Notes under the pieces: generated by a model
The model's input: the letters and a program-made list of their open reading frames with translations, nothing else
Database searches by the model: none
What the model was told of the DNA's origin: nothing
Made by a program: the position numbers and the translations under genes
Part shown: positions 20,668-30,620 of the stretch, one piece after another
How positions within the stretch are numbered: the first letter of the stretch is position 1
Layout of the letters: every line of letters starts with the position of its first letter
Assembly (NCBI GenBank): GCA_963854835.1
Contig: OY978525.1
Location: forward strand, 53,469,448 to 53,533,447
DNA from: Megamerina dolium
Lineage: Eukaryota > Arthropoda > Insecta > Diptera > Megamerinidae
DNA length: 64,000 bases
Reading direction: 5' to 3'

Positions 20668-22718
20668 CTATATTTGGTAATACAATCCTGAAGCTTTTAA
20701 GAACTTTAATATGTTTTCAATATTTATCGGCGAAGGGTTAGAGAGGAGGTTTAAAGGGTCACCACGGCGAAAGGTGTGATATCTCAGGTATTGGAACTCT
20801 GGACATTCACGTAGGTAATGTAATAGTAGGTTATTTTGTATTTCGAGAACGCAATTACATAGGGCATTAGCCTCAATTCTCATCAAATGAAATAACAGGG
20901 GCAGAGCAAGCGTATTTTGCGTCGCGGTCAGCGACCTCTTTGCCTTCAATTTGAACATGTCCTGGGACCCAAATTAGAATGATTCTTGGAAATTTGTCGA
21001 TTAAGGAATTTCTAATGTGGGTAGCATAAAAATCATTATTTTGAATATTAGATATGGCGTTAAGGGAGGAAAGTGAGTCGGAGCATATTGCAAAGTTGCC
21101 TTGTCTGTTATTAACGTACTTAATAGATTCGTAGATGGCGATAACTTCTGCTGAAAATACAGAGCTGTACTCAGGAAGAATTCCCACTTTAATAAATTTG
21201 CTTTCGTCTGTAACGCTGTAACTTGTGATTCCGTGTGACTTTGAACCGTCTGTGTAAATAAAATAATAATTGGATAGCTGATGCCTTATCCCTAAGAATA
21301 AGGATCGGAAATGAAAAGGAAGTGTAGAGGATTTGCTGAATCTATGCAGTTGATTATTGATTGATGATGGTTTGAGATGCCAGGGAGGGAGATGAGCTCC
21401 TATTTTAAGTGCCAAATTGGTATATTCAACTGGGAGCAGATCCGTATTGTTGTTGAAGGGGTTTTCTGTATGGTATGGGTTTTTATAATTTTTTTTTATT
21501 ATGTTGAATAAGGGCGTGTCGCGACTATAAAGAATTGATTTACTTAATTTGCTTTGATTTTCAAGAGTGAGGAAATTAGCCTCGAAAAACATGTTGTGTA
21601 TCGGTGCAGAGCGGAATGCACCTAGAGCAGTTCTAATCGCCGCGTTGAGGGTACTTTTAATTTTATTTAGGACTGTCTTACTACTACTGTCTTACTACAG
21701 AAACCGTAAAATACTAGACCGTAGTTGAGTTTTGATATTATGAGCGATTTTACTATTTGCAGCAGAGAATGTGTGGAGCAATTGAATTTAACGCTGGATA
21801 GGCTTTTTACCATGTCGAGCTGTTTTGTTAAGGAACTGTTGAGGTATTCAATGTGTTTGTCCCATCTGTATCTTTTGTTAATGTATAGCCCTAAGATTTT
21901 CAAGTTATCAACTTCGGGGATGTGGATGTTATTAGCAATACCGGTGCAGTTACAGTTGTGTTTCCGACAAATGTGTATAAATTTGCATTTCGGAGTAGAA
22001 AAGGCAGCACCAGAGTATTCACACCAGTTAGAGATGTTCTGAAATAATATTGTCAAATCAATAGTGGAGTTTTTCTTTTGGTCTAGTTGAACTACAATGT
22101 TAAAATCGTCAGCATAAACACAGATGACGATTTCTTTTTGGAGTGCCTTGATATGGCTTAATTTGTTGTAGGCTATTAAGAAGAGGATTACTGAAAGTGG
22201 CGACCCCTGAGGGATTCCATTGTGGAGCGGTTTAAGGTCGGAGGTGAACTTGCCATTTGCACTATTATTTTTCTGTTGTTCATGAAGCATTTAACATAAT
22301 TAATCACTTTTGGAACTACTTTCCTTTCGGTTAGTTGATCTATAACTGTGTGTATACCTATTTTATCTAAAGCCTTTTCAAAGTCAAGTGATATTATTGC
22401 TAAATGTTTCTTTTTAGAGAGGCAGTTCGCAATCAGATAGTCTACATATAGCAGAGTATCAGTTGTCGATTTGCCTCTTTTAAATCCGAGCTGCTGACTA
22501 TGTAGCAGTTTGTTCGTAGTGACAAACCACCATAGTCTGTTCGCGCTTATTTTGTCAAGGACCTTTGACATACATGAGTTAAGCGATATCGGTCTGTAGG
22601 ATTTGGTTTCAGTTTTGTCACATGTTGGTTTTAAGATAGGTGCTACAATGCTAACTTTATATTGTTGTTGAAGACTAACTAACTTTATATTGTAGTGGGA
22701 GATAGTTGTTGAAGACGT
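20668..22718 (-). pseudogene. I-like ORF2: reverse transcriptase and RNase H
   Basis: RT part 1 reads SYRPISLNSCMSKVLDKI and GFKRGKSTTDTLLY (22600-22430), then ISLDFEKALDKI. RT part 2 (22290-21667) has LHNGIPQGSPLSVILFLI and the catalytic VYADDFNIVV. RNase H (21592-20873) has IYTDGSKS, SAEVIAIYESI, ICSDSLSSLNAI and VPGHVQIEGKEVADRDAK. A C-terminal tail with CPEFQYLRYHTFRRGD sits in another frame (20958-20668). Visible breaks: a frame change near 22230, a 14-bp tandem duplication at 21673-21700 and a frameshift near 20895. The residues encoded at 22719-22766 are LTR sequence, not part of this gene. Confidence 0.88.
21673..21700. repeat. 14-bp tandem duplication inside the I-like ORF2
   Basis: CTGTCTTACTACTA is followed immediately by CTGTCTTACTACAG. 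The extra 14 bp shift the reading frame between the RT and RNase H domains of ORF2 on the minus strand and create the stop there. Probably slippage. Confidence 0.8.
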
Positions 22719-22817
22719 TGTGGTGGATGGTGGCAAGCGGGAGTAAAAAGAAACACGTGTTGTCATTTTAGAGGTTCAAGACAGACTGCATGTAACGGGT
22801 GGTGCATTCGCACTACA
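22719..22817 (-). repeat. 3' LTR (99 bp) of the gypsy-type element
   Basis: Identical along all 99 bp to 30522-30620 and starts and ends TG/CA. It contains the 10-bp palindrome AACACGTGTT (22752-22761) with a CACGTG core. I see no AATAAA or obvious TATA box within it. Confidence 0.95.
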
Positions 22818-22830
22818 CCTCCCTTTTATT
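22818..22830 (-). other. Polypurine tract of the gypsy-type element
   Basis: On the minus strand AATAAAAGGGAGG directly precedes the LTR start TGTAGTGCG. This matches the expected plus-strand primer. Confidence 0.85.
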
Positions 22831-23144
22831 GGAAAAAAAAAAAAAAAAAATGTTTGAAATATCTTTTTATACGGCGATCAAACATTTTTTTTTTTTTATT
22901 ATATCTTATATTTCTTATATCTATAGCTTAAATACGTTTGGAGGTATTGGATAAATGTTTTCTTTTGTAGTACAAAGTTTTAAGTTTTTTCAAAAGAATT
23001 AAATAGTTAAGTTATTTCTAATCATATTTCAAAAAAAAAATTTTTTTTTTTAGAACGAATTAGATTATGTATTTCATAAATTTTATTTAACTTTTCCGTA
23101 TTCTGTTTTTATATAAGGTTTTTCATATCTTTCATAAATTTTAT
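22831..23144 (-). other. 3' untranslated part of the gypsy-type element
   Basis: About 310 bp between the pol stop and the polypurine tract. It is AT-rich with poly-A/T runs (22839-22850, 22887-22900, 23031-23052). A near-identical stretch of about 40 bp ending in TTTTATTTAACTTTTCCGTATTCTGT occurs twice around 23080-23165, overlapping the end of pol. No ORF; no env. Confidence 0.7.
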
Positions 23145-26100
23145 TTAACTTTTCCGTATTCTGTCTTTATGTAAGGTTTTTTCCTTTTTTGATGATGAAT
23201 TGTATACTGTAACATTGACTCCATTAATTTTCTTTATAATAAACGGGCCGTCGTATATGCTTGTGAATTTATTGTATGGTTCACGTTTAACAAATACTTT
23301 ATCGTTAATTTTCAAATCACAGGGTTTCGCAAAATGGTCATACAATTTTTTATTTCTTATTTTGTGTTTTTCTATTAGTTGCTTTGCCATAATGTGAGAT
23401 TTCTGTAAACGATATTTAGCCTCTTTGCTATAATTTTCGGCATTGTAAATAGGATCAATTTTTTCTAGGTTTAATTCGTTAGGCATAACTGCCTCTTTGC
23501 CGAATACTAGCTCATATGGTGTGTATTTGTTATCGAATACCGAATTTGACGTCGTGTTGTGGAAAAATGTAAAATATTTTAAATACGTATCCCAGTCTGA
23601 TGTATTTTCACCTATGTATGCTCTTAAATATTCGTTGAAAACCCTATGGTTGCGTTCTGCTGTTCCAACCGTTTGGTGATGGTAAGCTGTTGAGAAATTC
23701 ATTTCAACTTTTAAAAGTTTGCAGAGTTCACAAAATATCTCATTTTTAAATTCCGTTCCTAGATCGGCTTTTATTGAACTCATTCTTCCATAAATTAAAA
23801 TAAAATTCTCAAAAATTGCTTGCGCCACAGTTGTTGCACTTTTATCTGGTATGGATATGGTCACCAGATATTTTGTCAAATCGCAAATTAAGGTTAAAGC
23901 ATATTTGTTTTCATATTTTGACATTGGTAATGGACCAATTGTGTCCAATACTACCACATCAAACGGCTTGATGGGTGTAGGAGTTAATACAAGTTCCTCT
24001 CTTGTTCCTTTTTTAACTTTATTTAAATTACATTCTTTGCAATTCCTGATAAATGAAGCAATATCTTTTGTCATGCCTTTCCAATAAAATTTTGATTTTA
24101 ATTTTGCGTACAATCTTTTTCGTCCACAGTGTCCTCCTATTAGTGGATCGTTATGATGAATTTCCAGGAGACTTCTTTGTTTATTTTTGTCAAAAATTGT
24201 TTCAATGGGTTCGACTATCATAATCTCAAGTGTTTTTAATATTTTGTTACCATGGTTTTTTAAATCTTGAATACTGTATGTTGTAAAGAAAGAATCATTT
24301 TTCGCCCATTCCATAATATAAATGTTATTATTGTTGGCTTTTTCCTGTAGCCTCAAAAGCATATCCTCGAAATTCAATGTTTCGTTGACAATATTAACAT
24401 TTATAAAAAATTTAACTTTAAAATTGTTATATATATTTATCTTAATATTTTCTACTTTTTGATCTTTATAATATATTTCTGTTTTTATTTTTGAAACTTT
24501 TTTGTTGAAGTCTTGTGAAAATTTATCATAAACCTGTAACTTTACAGAGTTCAAAGGCGTTTGTTGTATGTTGTTTTGCTTGGACATCGTACGTGTTGTC
24601 ATAGCTAAAACGATTTCACTGTTTGTCTCTTTTTTCAATTGGCCGATCGAAATCCGAGATAGAGCATCTGCTCCGACATTAGTCTTGCCTTTTATGTACT
24701 CTATAGTAAAGTTGTATTCCGAGAGTTCTAGTCTTATTTTTGTCAATTTGGACGATGGATCTTTTATGTTAAACAGATACACCAAGGGTCGATGGTCTGT
24801 TCTAACAACGAATTCTGTTCCATAGACATAAGGTCGAAATTGATTTATAGCAAAATGTATGGCAATCAGCTCTTGTTCTATGACTGGCTTCTTTTGTTCT
24901 GTCTGACTAAATGCTTTGGAAGCGTAATAAACTGGTAAATCATTACCATTGAAATTTTGGCTTAATATTGCTCCACATCCAGTCTTGGATGCATCAACCG
25001 TAATTAAAAATTGTTTACTAAAATCCGGATATTGAAGTATTTTTGGTGATATTAATTCCGCTTTTATTGATTCGAACGATTCTTGACATTGTTTATCCCA
25101 AGCAAAATTAACCTTTTTCCTTGTTATATAATTTAATGGGGCTGCAAGGGAAGCAAAATTAGGGATAAATCTCCTATAATAGTTAGCAAAAGCAATAAAT
25201 CGCTTTACAGCATCTTTATCTTGAGGTATGGTATAATTTTTTATTGATGATATTTTAGCGTCGTCGGGCAAAAGTCCGTTCGAGGTACATTTATGACCTA
25301 AAAATGTAACTTCTGGTTTAAAGAAATTGCACTTGTATGGGTTTATTTTTAGATTAAACTGCTTCAAAATTTCAAAAACACTAGATAGATTTCGCAAGTG
25401 ATGTTCTTTACTACATCCAATAACAATGATGTCATCTATGTATAGAAAAGCTTTATTTGGTTCTAACCCTGAAAATGCTATAGCCATCATTCTCGAAAAT
25501 GAGTTCGGTGCCACGTTTAATCCGAAAGGTAAAACTTTCCATCGGAATGCTCCTTGATCTGTACTAAATGACGTCACATCTCTCGAATTTTTATGTAATG
25601 GAATCTGATGGAAACCTGAAAATAAATCAATTATCGAAAAGTGTTTTGCTCTACCAAGATTGTCAAGTATGTCATCAATTCTTGGCAATGGAAACTTGTC
25701 AGCAATTAGTTTTTTGTTGATTGCTCTGAAATCAACACACATTCGATATGATTTAGTGTCGTCTGTACTCTTCTTCGGTACCAAAATTAAAGGACTGTTG
25801 TAATTTGAGTTGCTTGGTTCAATTAAATTATTTTCTAGAAGGTTTTGAACTTGCCTCTTTATTTCAGTTCTTTGTGTATAAGGAAGCCGATAATTTTTTG
25901 TATAGACCGGTGATGTATCGCTAAGCCTCAGTTTTTGTTCATAAAAATTATTTTTAGTCATTTTATCATTTTTCAGAGTAAATATATCTGCATATTTCTC
26001 ACATAGTTGCATTAGCTCTTCTCTTATATAATTTGGCATTTTATTTTCCAGAATTGTTTTTAATTCCTCAATGCGATTTTCACAAATATCCGTTTTGTTT

Positions 26101-26790
26101 ATCGAGTATACATAAAAGTTTGAAAGCTTTTCAGTTTTAACCTGATAATTGTGTACGACTTTCATTTCGTCTGTCGTATTTAATATGCGTAAAACAGGAT
26201 TTTCCGAACCCACAATACATTTGCTGATAAATACTCCTTCGCAAATTTCTTGAGAGTCTATAAAAACGGGTTCCTTGATATTATTTAATGAAAATGATCT
26301 GAACACCTCACATCTCGGTGGAAAAAAATATGAATTTTTATTTACTCCATGAGAAATTGGAATAATTACTTCCGTACCATACGCCCAAAACGAAACTGTC
26401 ATGTTATTGTAGTTAATTTGACACCTGTTTTCTTTTAGAAAATCTTTACCTAAGATGCCATCTGATGGTATATTAAAGTTATCGGGCACTACATGAAAAA
26501 CTTGTGGGATTAAAAAATCGGAAAATAGTAACTCTGTGTTGATTATACCCAATGATTTTGTGCTATTTGTATTTATGCCGACAATGTTAATGATATGTTG
26601 TTTATTTATTTGTGCCTCATGTTTTATGCTAGAAACTTTTATTACTGATATATCAGCTTGTGAATCAACTAAAAACGAGTTAGATTTGTACGAAGCGGAG
26701 CAATTTAATGTTATGAAATCACAATAGTTTAAGTTAAAGCTGTATACGGATTTAAATATGTTTTTATCTACCGTATTTAATATTCTTCCT
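23145..26790 (-). CDS. Pol polyprotein: protease, RT, RNase H, integrase
   Basis: A single open frame on the minus strand, continuous upstream of the first Leu/Met-type codon to near 26790. The first protease motif is LVDSQADIS (about 26650-26675), then SDGILGKDFL (residues about 30-40 counted from 26552). RT: CVDFRAINKK (about 271), GFHQIPL, FGLNVAPNSF, catalytic LYIDDIIVI (about 370). RNase H: TVDASKTGCGAILSQ (about 522), IEQELIAIHFA, RTDHRPL. Integrase: HHCC finger (HHNDPLIGGHC...CKECNL, about 800-840), core Asp in VLDTIGPL (about 868), Asp in IKADLGTEF (about 929), Glu in GTAERNHRV (about 962). The last region (VFVKREPYNKF...YDGPFIIKKI) is the chromoless C-terminal fold. No stops. Its frame is -1 relative to gag, so expression by ribosomal frameshift at the gag end is inferred. 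Confidence 0.95.
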
Positions 26791-28144
26791 CCCTCAACAT
26801 GTCCTGCTGAGGGACTTCCGCGTTTAAAGTCCTCACTGACGCATCTTGATTATTTCGTTCGTTCTGATAATTATTTGAATTATTGTTGTTGTTTCCGCGG
26901 CTGTTGTAATTACGTCCCTGATATCTGTTGTTATTATTTCCGCGATAGTTATTATTTTGTCCACGATAATTATTATTTCCACGATAGTTATCGCTATTTC
27001 CACGATAATTATTGTTATTTCCACGATAATTGTTGTTATTTCCACGATAATTATTGTTATTTCCACGATAATTATTGCTATTCCCACGATAATTATTGCT
27101 ATTCCCACGATAGTTATTGTTATTGTTTCTTCTACCTCGGTAAGAATTATACTGCATTGACAAAACATGACCTTGGTTTACAGGTTGTGATTCTTCTATA
27201 ATTAATTTTGCCACTACATCCTTAGGTTCATTGAAAGTACTAGATGCTAGAATTGCCTTTACCATATCTGTTTTTGCGTTAATTCTGCAAATGTTAACTG
27301 TTTGCTCTATGGCCATTTCTTGAGCTTTTTCTTTTGTTATTCCTTCGATCACTAATGACCTTTTAAAAGCATCTGCCAAACCTTCAACATTTTTTGCAAA
27401 ATCTACGTAATTGTTATTTTCCACTTGTAAAGCTGCAAATCTTCCAGCTACCACTTTAGAATTGTCCGGTTTTATTTTATTTTTTAATGCATTTTTAATT
27501 TCATCTATAGTCGTAATACTCTCCGGTAACGCTTCCCTCGCCTTTCCGTCCAATTTTGATCTTACAAATGCTATTAAACATGCGTTTAGACCGGGTGCAG
27601 TTAGCTCCTCTATTAAATTGATTTTATCTATAAAAGAATTAAGTGTAAGAGGATCTCCACTGTAATTCTCGCGGATAATGTTGGAACACATAGAAATAAA
27701 CTTGGTTTTATCTTCTACTGTGGCCATTTTAGAATTGTTAGCGAGACTTCCGCCTATTTCTGTTTCTGATTCAGAATTATTTTCACCTATTTCGGTGTCG
27801 GACTCAGAATCTGTCAAAATATCTTTTTGTACGAGGTCAAACAAATACACATCATATGGAACTTTTATTCTACAATTCAATTTGCCAAAACATTTTAATA
27901 ACAATTCTCTGCAGTGAGCGACGTTATCATATATTTGTTCTTTTAAATCTGCTGGCAACTCGTCTTTAAATGTTTTAATATAGCTCAAAATATTGTTGTA
28001 TGCTTCAATCAATAATGTTATGTATTCTTCTATTTTAGCTAATTTCCGAGTAATTGGCCGTTTTTGCAAGACCCTTTTCTTGATTTTATCAAAATTTGAG
28101 ACTAGCTCATCAAAAATTTCAATTCTGAACCTTGGCAATGACAT
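26777..28144 (-). CDS. Gag of the gypsy-type element, with N/YRG repeat tail
   Basis: 455 aa from an ATG at 28144 to the TAA at 26777-26779. It is the capsid/nucleic-acid-binding protein that would assemble particles in the cytoplasm. Residues 1-150 are helical with two acidic repeats (SDTEIGENNSESETEIG). Residues 155-325 look like a capsid fold (FISMCSNIIREN, PLTLNSFIDKINLIEEL, CLIAFVRSKLDGKA). From about 335 to 430 the chain is about nine copies of a heptad-like N-N-N-Y-R-G-N unit followed by Asn-rich sequence. No CCHC zinc knuckle is present, so the Arg/Gly/Asn repeats probably bind RNA. pol follows in the -1 frame with a short overlap. Confidence 0.9.
   Translation of the reverse strand: MSLPRFRIEIFDELVSNFDKIKKRVLQKRPITRKLAKIEEYITLLIEAYNNILSYIKTFKDELPADLKEQIYDNVAHCRELLLKCFGKLNCRIKVPYDVYLFDLVQKDILTDSESDTEIGENNSESETEIGGSLANNSKMATVEDKTKFISMCSNIIRENYSGDPLTLNSFIDKINLIEELTAPGLNACLIAFVRSKLDGKAREALPESITTIDEIKNALKNKIKPDNSKVVAGRFAALQVENNNYVDFAKNVEGLADAFKRSLVIEGITKEKAQEMAIEQTVNICRINAKTDMVKAILASSTFNEPKDVVAKLIIEESQPVNQGHVLSMQYNSYRGRRNNNNNYRGNSNNYRGNSNNYRGNNNNYRGNNNNYRGNNNNYRGNSDNYRGNNNYRGQNNNYRGNNNNRYQGRNYNSRGNNNNNSNNYQNERNNQDASVRTLNAEVPQQDMLREEEY
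26934..27128 (-). repeat. Coding minisatellite in gag (about 24-bp units)
   Basis: Eight to nine units of about 21-24 bp, built on CCACGATAATTATTGTTATT (plus-strand view), encode the N-N-N-Y-R-G-N units of Gag. Most units are near identical, so recent expansion or contraction by slippage is likely. Confidence 0.9.
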
Positions 28145-28451
28145 TTACTAATGGTAGTTATGTTAACTTTTATGTTAACCAGTGCAATAAATTCATCAAA
28201 GGAAATTAAAAATATTATTCAATTCGATAGATTTTTTTTTCTTTATTATTTTCGAATAAACTCGAATGCATTATGCATTTAAACATAAATACAGAATCTC
28301 GTATTTTTTGTTTTTTTTTTTTTTTTTTTTTTTGTTTATTGAATACTTAATTTAATTCGTTCCGTTGTTAAATTTAAATATTTTAAGATTACAATTAATT
28401 TTCCAATTCGAAGTAAGATTTCCCCTTATATTAATGACATATAAATGTATT

Positions 28452-28494
<43 letters not shown>

Positions 28495-28593
28495 TAGTAA
28501 AGAAATTGAATTAAAATATATAATATATATTTTATATAAATATGTATTTGTTACTTATCTATGTTGTACTATGTTAATGTGTCTTAAGTTGAG

Positions 28594-28716
28594 TTTTCTT
28601 CCTTCTTTGTATATTGATTGCTGTTGTATTTGTTCATCAGTTTTCTTCCTTCTTTGTATATTGATTGCTGTTGTCTTTGTTCATCAGTTTTCTTCCTTCT
28701 TTTTTGTATTCATCAG
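28594..28716. repeat. Tandem repeat, 47-bp unit, 2.6 copies
   Basis: Units start TTTTCTTCCTTCTTTG at 28594 and 28641, each ending GTTCATCAG, with a shortened third copy at 28688-28716. Located in the leader of the gypsy-type element. Confidence 0.9.
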
Positions 28717-29203
28717 GCGATTTTGTTCCTATTGTTGTTGTTGATCGCTTGCTTCGTTGCATGTTTCATAGCCGTTGTTGTTGTTTTCGGTCACCAGATT
28801 TCTGTTGTACCCGTTTTAAAATTTGGTACAGTTGCTTCATTATTTTGTAGTTTCAAACTTTTGCTGTTGTTGATGATAATTCTGGCGCTCAGGATGAATA
28901 TGGTGATGACCATTTTGTTGTAGTTTCTGCATGTTGTATTTGTTGTATTGTTGATTTTCTTTTGTATTCGGTGAGAATAAAATTTTCCATGTTGTAGTGT
29001 CTGTATTTTTCATGTATTTGTTGTATTTATTTTTGTGTAATTGTTGAAAACAAAAAATTTTTTCCGTTATATTTGATGAATTTTGTTGCGTTGTTGTTGT
29101 ATTTGCTTTTTGTGTCTAATATTGTTGCATGTGTTATTTTTTCCCGTTGTAATATTATTCATTTTATTATTACACTTCTGGGGTTATTAATTTGTTATTT
29201 TTC

Positions 29204-29346
29204 TGTTACTGCTGTTTTCATTTTGCTTTTGCATTTGTCCGAATATTTTCCGCACTCACTGTTACTGCTGTTTTCGTTTAGCTTTTGCATTTGTCCGAAT
29301 ATTTTCCGCACTCACTGTTATTGCTGTTTTCGTTTTGCTTTTGCAT
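29204..29346. repeat. Tandem repeat, 56-bp unit, 2.5 copies
   Basis: Units start TGTTACTGCTGTTTTC at 29204 and 29260 with a partial third at 29316. Each full unit ends TTCCGCACTCAC. Near-identical copies, in the leader of the gypsy-type element. Confidence 0.9.
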
Positions 29347-30508
29347 TAACACCGTTTGCATGCACATACATATCTACATACATACGTTTGAATGTGTGTA
29401 TATATGTATTAAGCTTTTCTACTCATAATTATATTTTTGTTTCATATTATGTTTGTTTTCTTTTATTTATTAATTTCACTTTTTCCCTTAGCTTAATTTT
29501 AGGGTTTATTTATTATTTTATTTATTATTTTTCTATGTTTTACGTAGTTTATCACTTTTCACTCACTGATGTCCCATTTTTTTTTTGATTTCTGCTTTTC
29601 TGTTCTTCTTAATTTTCCCACGAGCGGTGCTTAAAATGTCACAAATTAGTTCACTTTTTCGCCATCTTTTTTAACATTCTTTTTTTTCTATTTTTCTCTG
29701 CTGCTGCTGACCTCGATAACTCCAAATTAGATATTAGTATTAAAGGTGATACTGGTAAATATAATCTTTTCCAAAGCAAATTCGCAAAATCCGAAAGGCG
29801 CTTCCAAGTTGCAATAGCTGGCTTCTGGATACCCATGTACATGGAGTCCACTTAGTTATTAGCCACTCAACTTTTTCTTAATTGTGCACTCGACCAACGC
29901 CAATACTTTGGCGTTAATTGAGAAATTTGTTGATTTGATGTTTTGCAATCTTCTTTTTTTTCCTTGCTTCTTTTTTTTTTTTTTTTTTTTTTCTTTTGCG
30001 GGAGAATATTATTGACTTTGCTCTTCTCACAATCTTCGCGTGCACACTAATTCAATCGTATGTTCACTCTGAACCAGCTGATTATACCTCTTCACTATCT
30101 CGTTCTCTCAGAGCAAAGTATATACTAGAGTCGTTGAGACAGATATATGTGTATATGTATGATGGTTCTGATATTTGATAAAATTTCATCAACCACTTTT
30201 CTGCAACCACTATCTCGAATGACGTGCAGCTGCTGTTTTTCATATGAACAAACATGCAAAAGAAAACAATTTGGTGAAGCGCGTAAAAAATCGTATATAT
30301 TGTAGTTGTAGGTGTAAAAGGTTAGTTCTGCGATATGCTCCTGGTTAATTTGCAAGTAGTAAATAACAAAATCGATCAAACTTCGGCCAATCACGTTTTC
30401 AATATTCTTCACTTTTCATTTTCTATTTTTCTTTTTAATTACACTTTAAGTTAACTTTTTTTCTATTTTAGTAAATTCTTTTTTTTTTTGTTTTTCAACA
30501 TTTTTAAA

Positions 30509-30521
30509 GGCAGGATCGCCA
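30509..30521 (-). other. Primer-binding site of the gypsy-type element
   Basis: On the minus strand TGGCGATCCTGCC begins directly after the LTR end CCACCACA with no spacer. TGG plus ten more bases is the expected form of a site complementary to a tRNA 3' end. I did not identify which tRNA. Confidence 0.75.
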
Positions 30522-30620
30522 TGTGGTGGATGGTGGCAAGCGGGAGTAAAAAGAAACACGTGTTGTCATTTTAGAGGTTCAAGACAGACTGCATGTAACG
30601 GGTGGTGCATTCGCACTACA
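30522..30620 (-). repeat. 5' LTR (99 bp) of the gypsy-type element
   Basis: Identical to 22719-22817 and followed by the target duplication ACGT at 30621-30624. The palindrome AACACGTGTT is at 30555-30564. Being 5' on the minus strand, it would have to drive transcription with fewer than 100 bp, unless the promoter lies in the leader. Confidence 0.95.

Larger units (their letters stand above)
20546..22718 (-). mobile_element. I-like non-LTR retrotransposon, 3' part
   Basis: RT and RNase H of a non-LTR element on the minus strand. The 3' end is an (AAAT)n-like tail at 20546-20562, next to the gag remnant. The element is continuous in meaning with 30621-31225, from which it was separated by the 99-bp-LTR element inserted with an ACGT duplication (22715-22718 and 30621-30624). 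The RNase H domain after the RT fits the I/LOA/R1 group rather than Jockey. Confidence 0.85.
28145..30508 (-). other. 2.4-kb leader of the gypsy-type element
   Basis: Between the PBS and the gag ATG lie about 2360 bp with no convincing minus-strand ORF. It is poor in Gs on the plus strand and has several long T runs (about 28312-28333, 28450-28492, 29970-29992), which are A runs in the transcript. There are two tandem repeats (28594-28716, 29204-29346). A TATATACTTTGCTC box near 30113-30126 (minus strand) could be part of an internal promoter. Many AUGs would precede gag, so translation by reinitiation, an internal entry site or splicing is likely (inference). Confidence 0.6.
22719..30620 (-). 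mobile_element. Gypsy-type LTR retrotransposon with 99-bp LTRs, apparently intact
   Basis: 7902 bp on the minus strand. It is bounded by two identical 99-bp LTRs (TG...CA) and a 4-bp target duplication ACGT (22715-22718, 30621-30624). Order on the minus strand: LTR, PBS, 2.4-kb leader, gag (455 aa), pol (protease-RT-RNase H-integrase, about 1.2k aa, entered by frameshift), polypurine tract, LTR. gag and pol show no stop. Identical LTRs imply recent insertion. It splits an I-like element. No env is present. The very short LTRs with a long leader are unusual for an autonomous gypsy element. Confidence 0.95.

Noticed and set aside
22719..22766. N-terminal 16 residues of the RT frame ending at 22188
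   Set aside because: They are encoded by the 99-bp LTR of the inserted element and only appear fused to the I-like RT.
26934..27128. Regularly spaced repeats resembling a CRISPR array
   Set aside because: They are coding repeats inside an open gag frame, without unique spacers, in a eukaryotic genome.
27678..27917. Plus-strand ORFs within 23.2-28.0 kb
   Set aside because: They are antisense shadows of the intact gag and pol frames.
29073..29588. 171-codon plus-strand ORF with hydrophobic repeats
   Set aside because: It lies antisense in the leader of the minus-strand LTR element, and its repeats come from the 56-bp tandem repeat. No domain.
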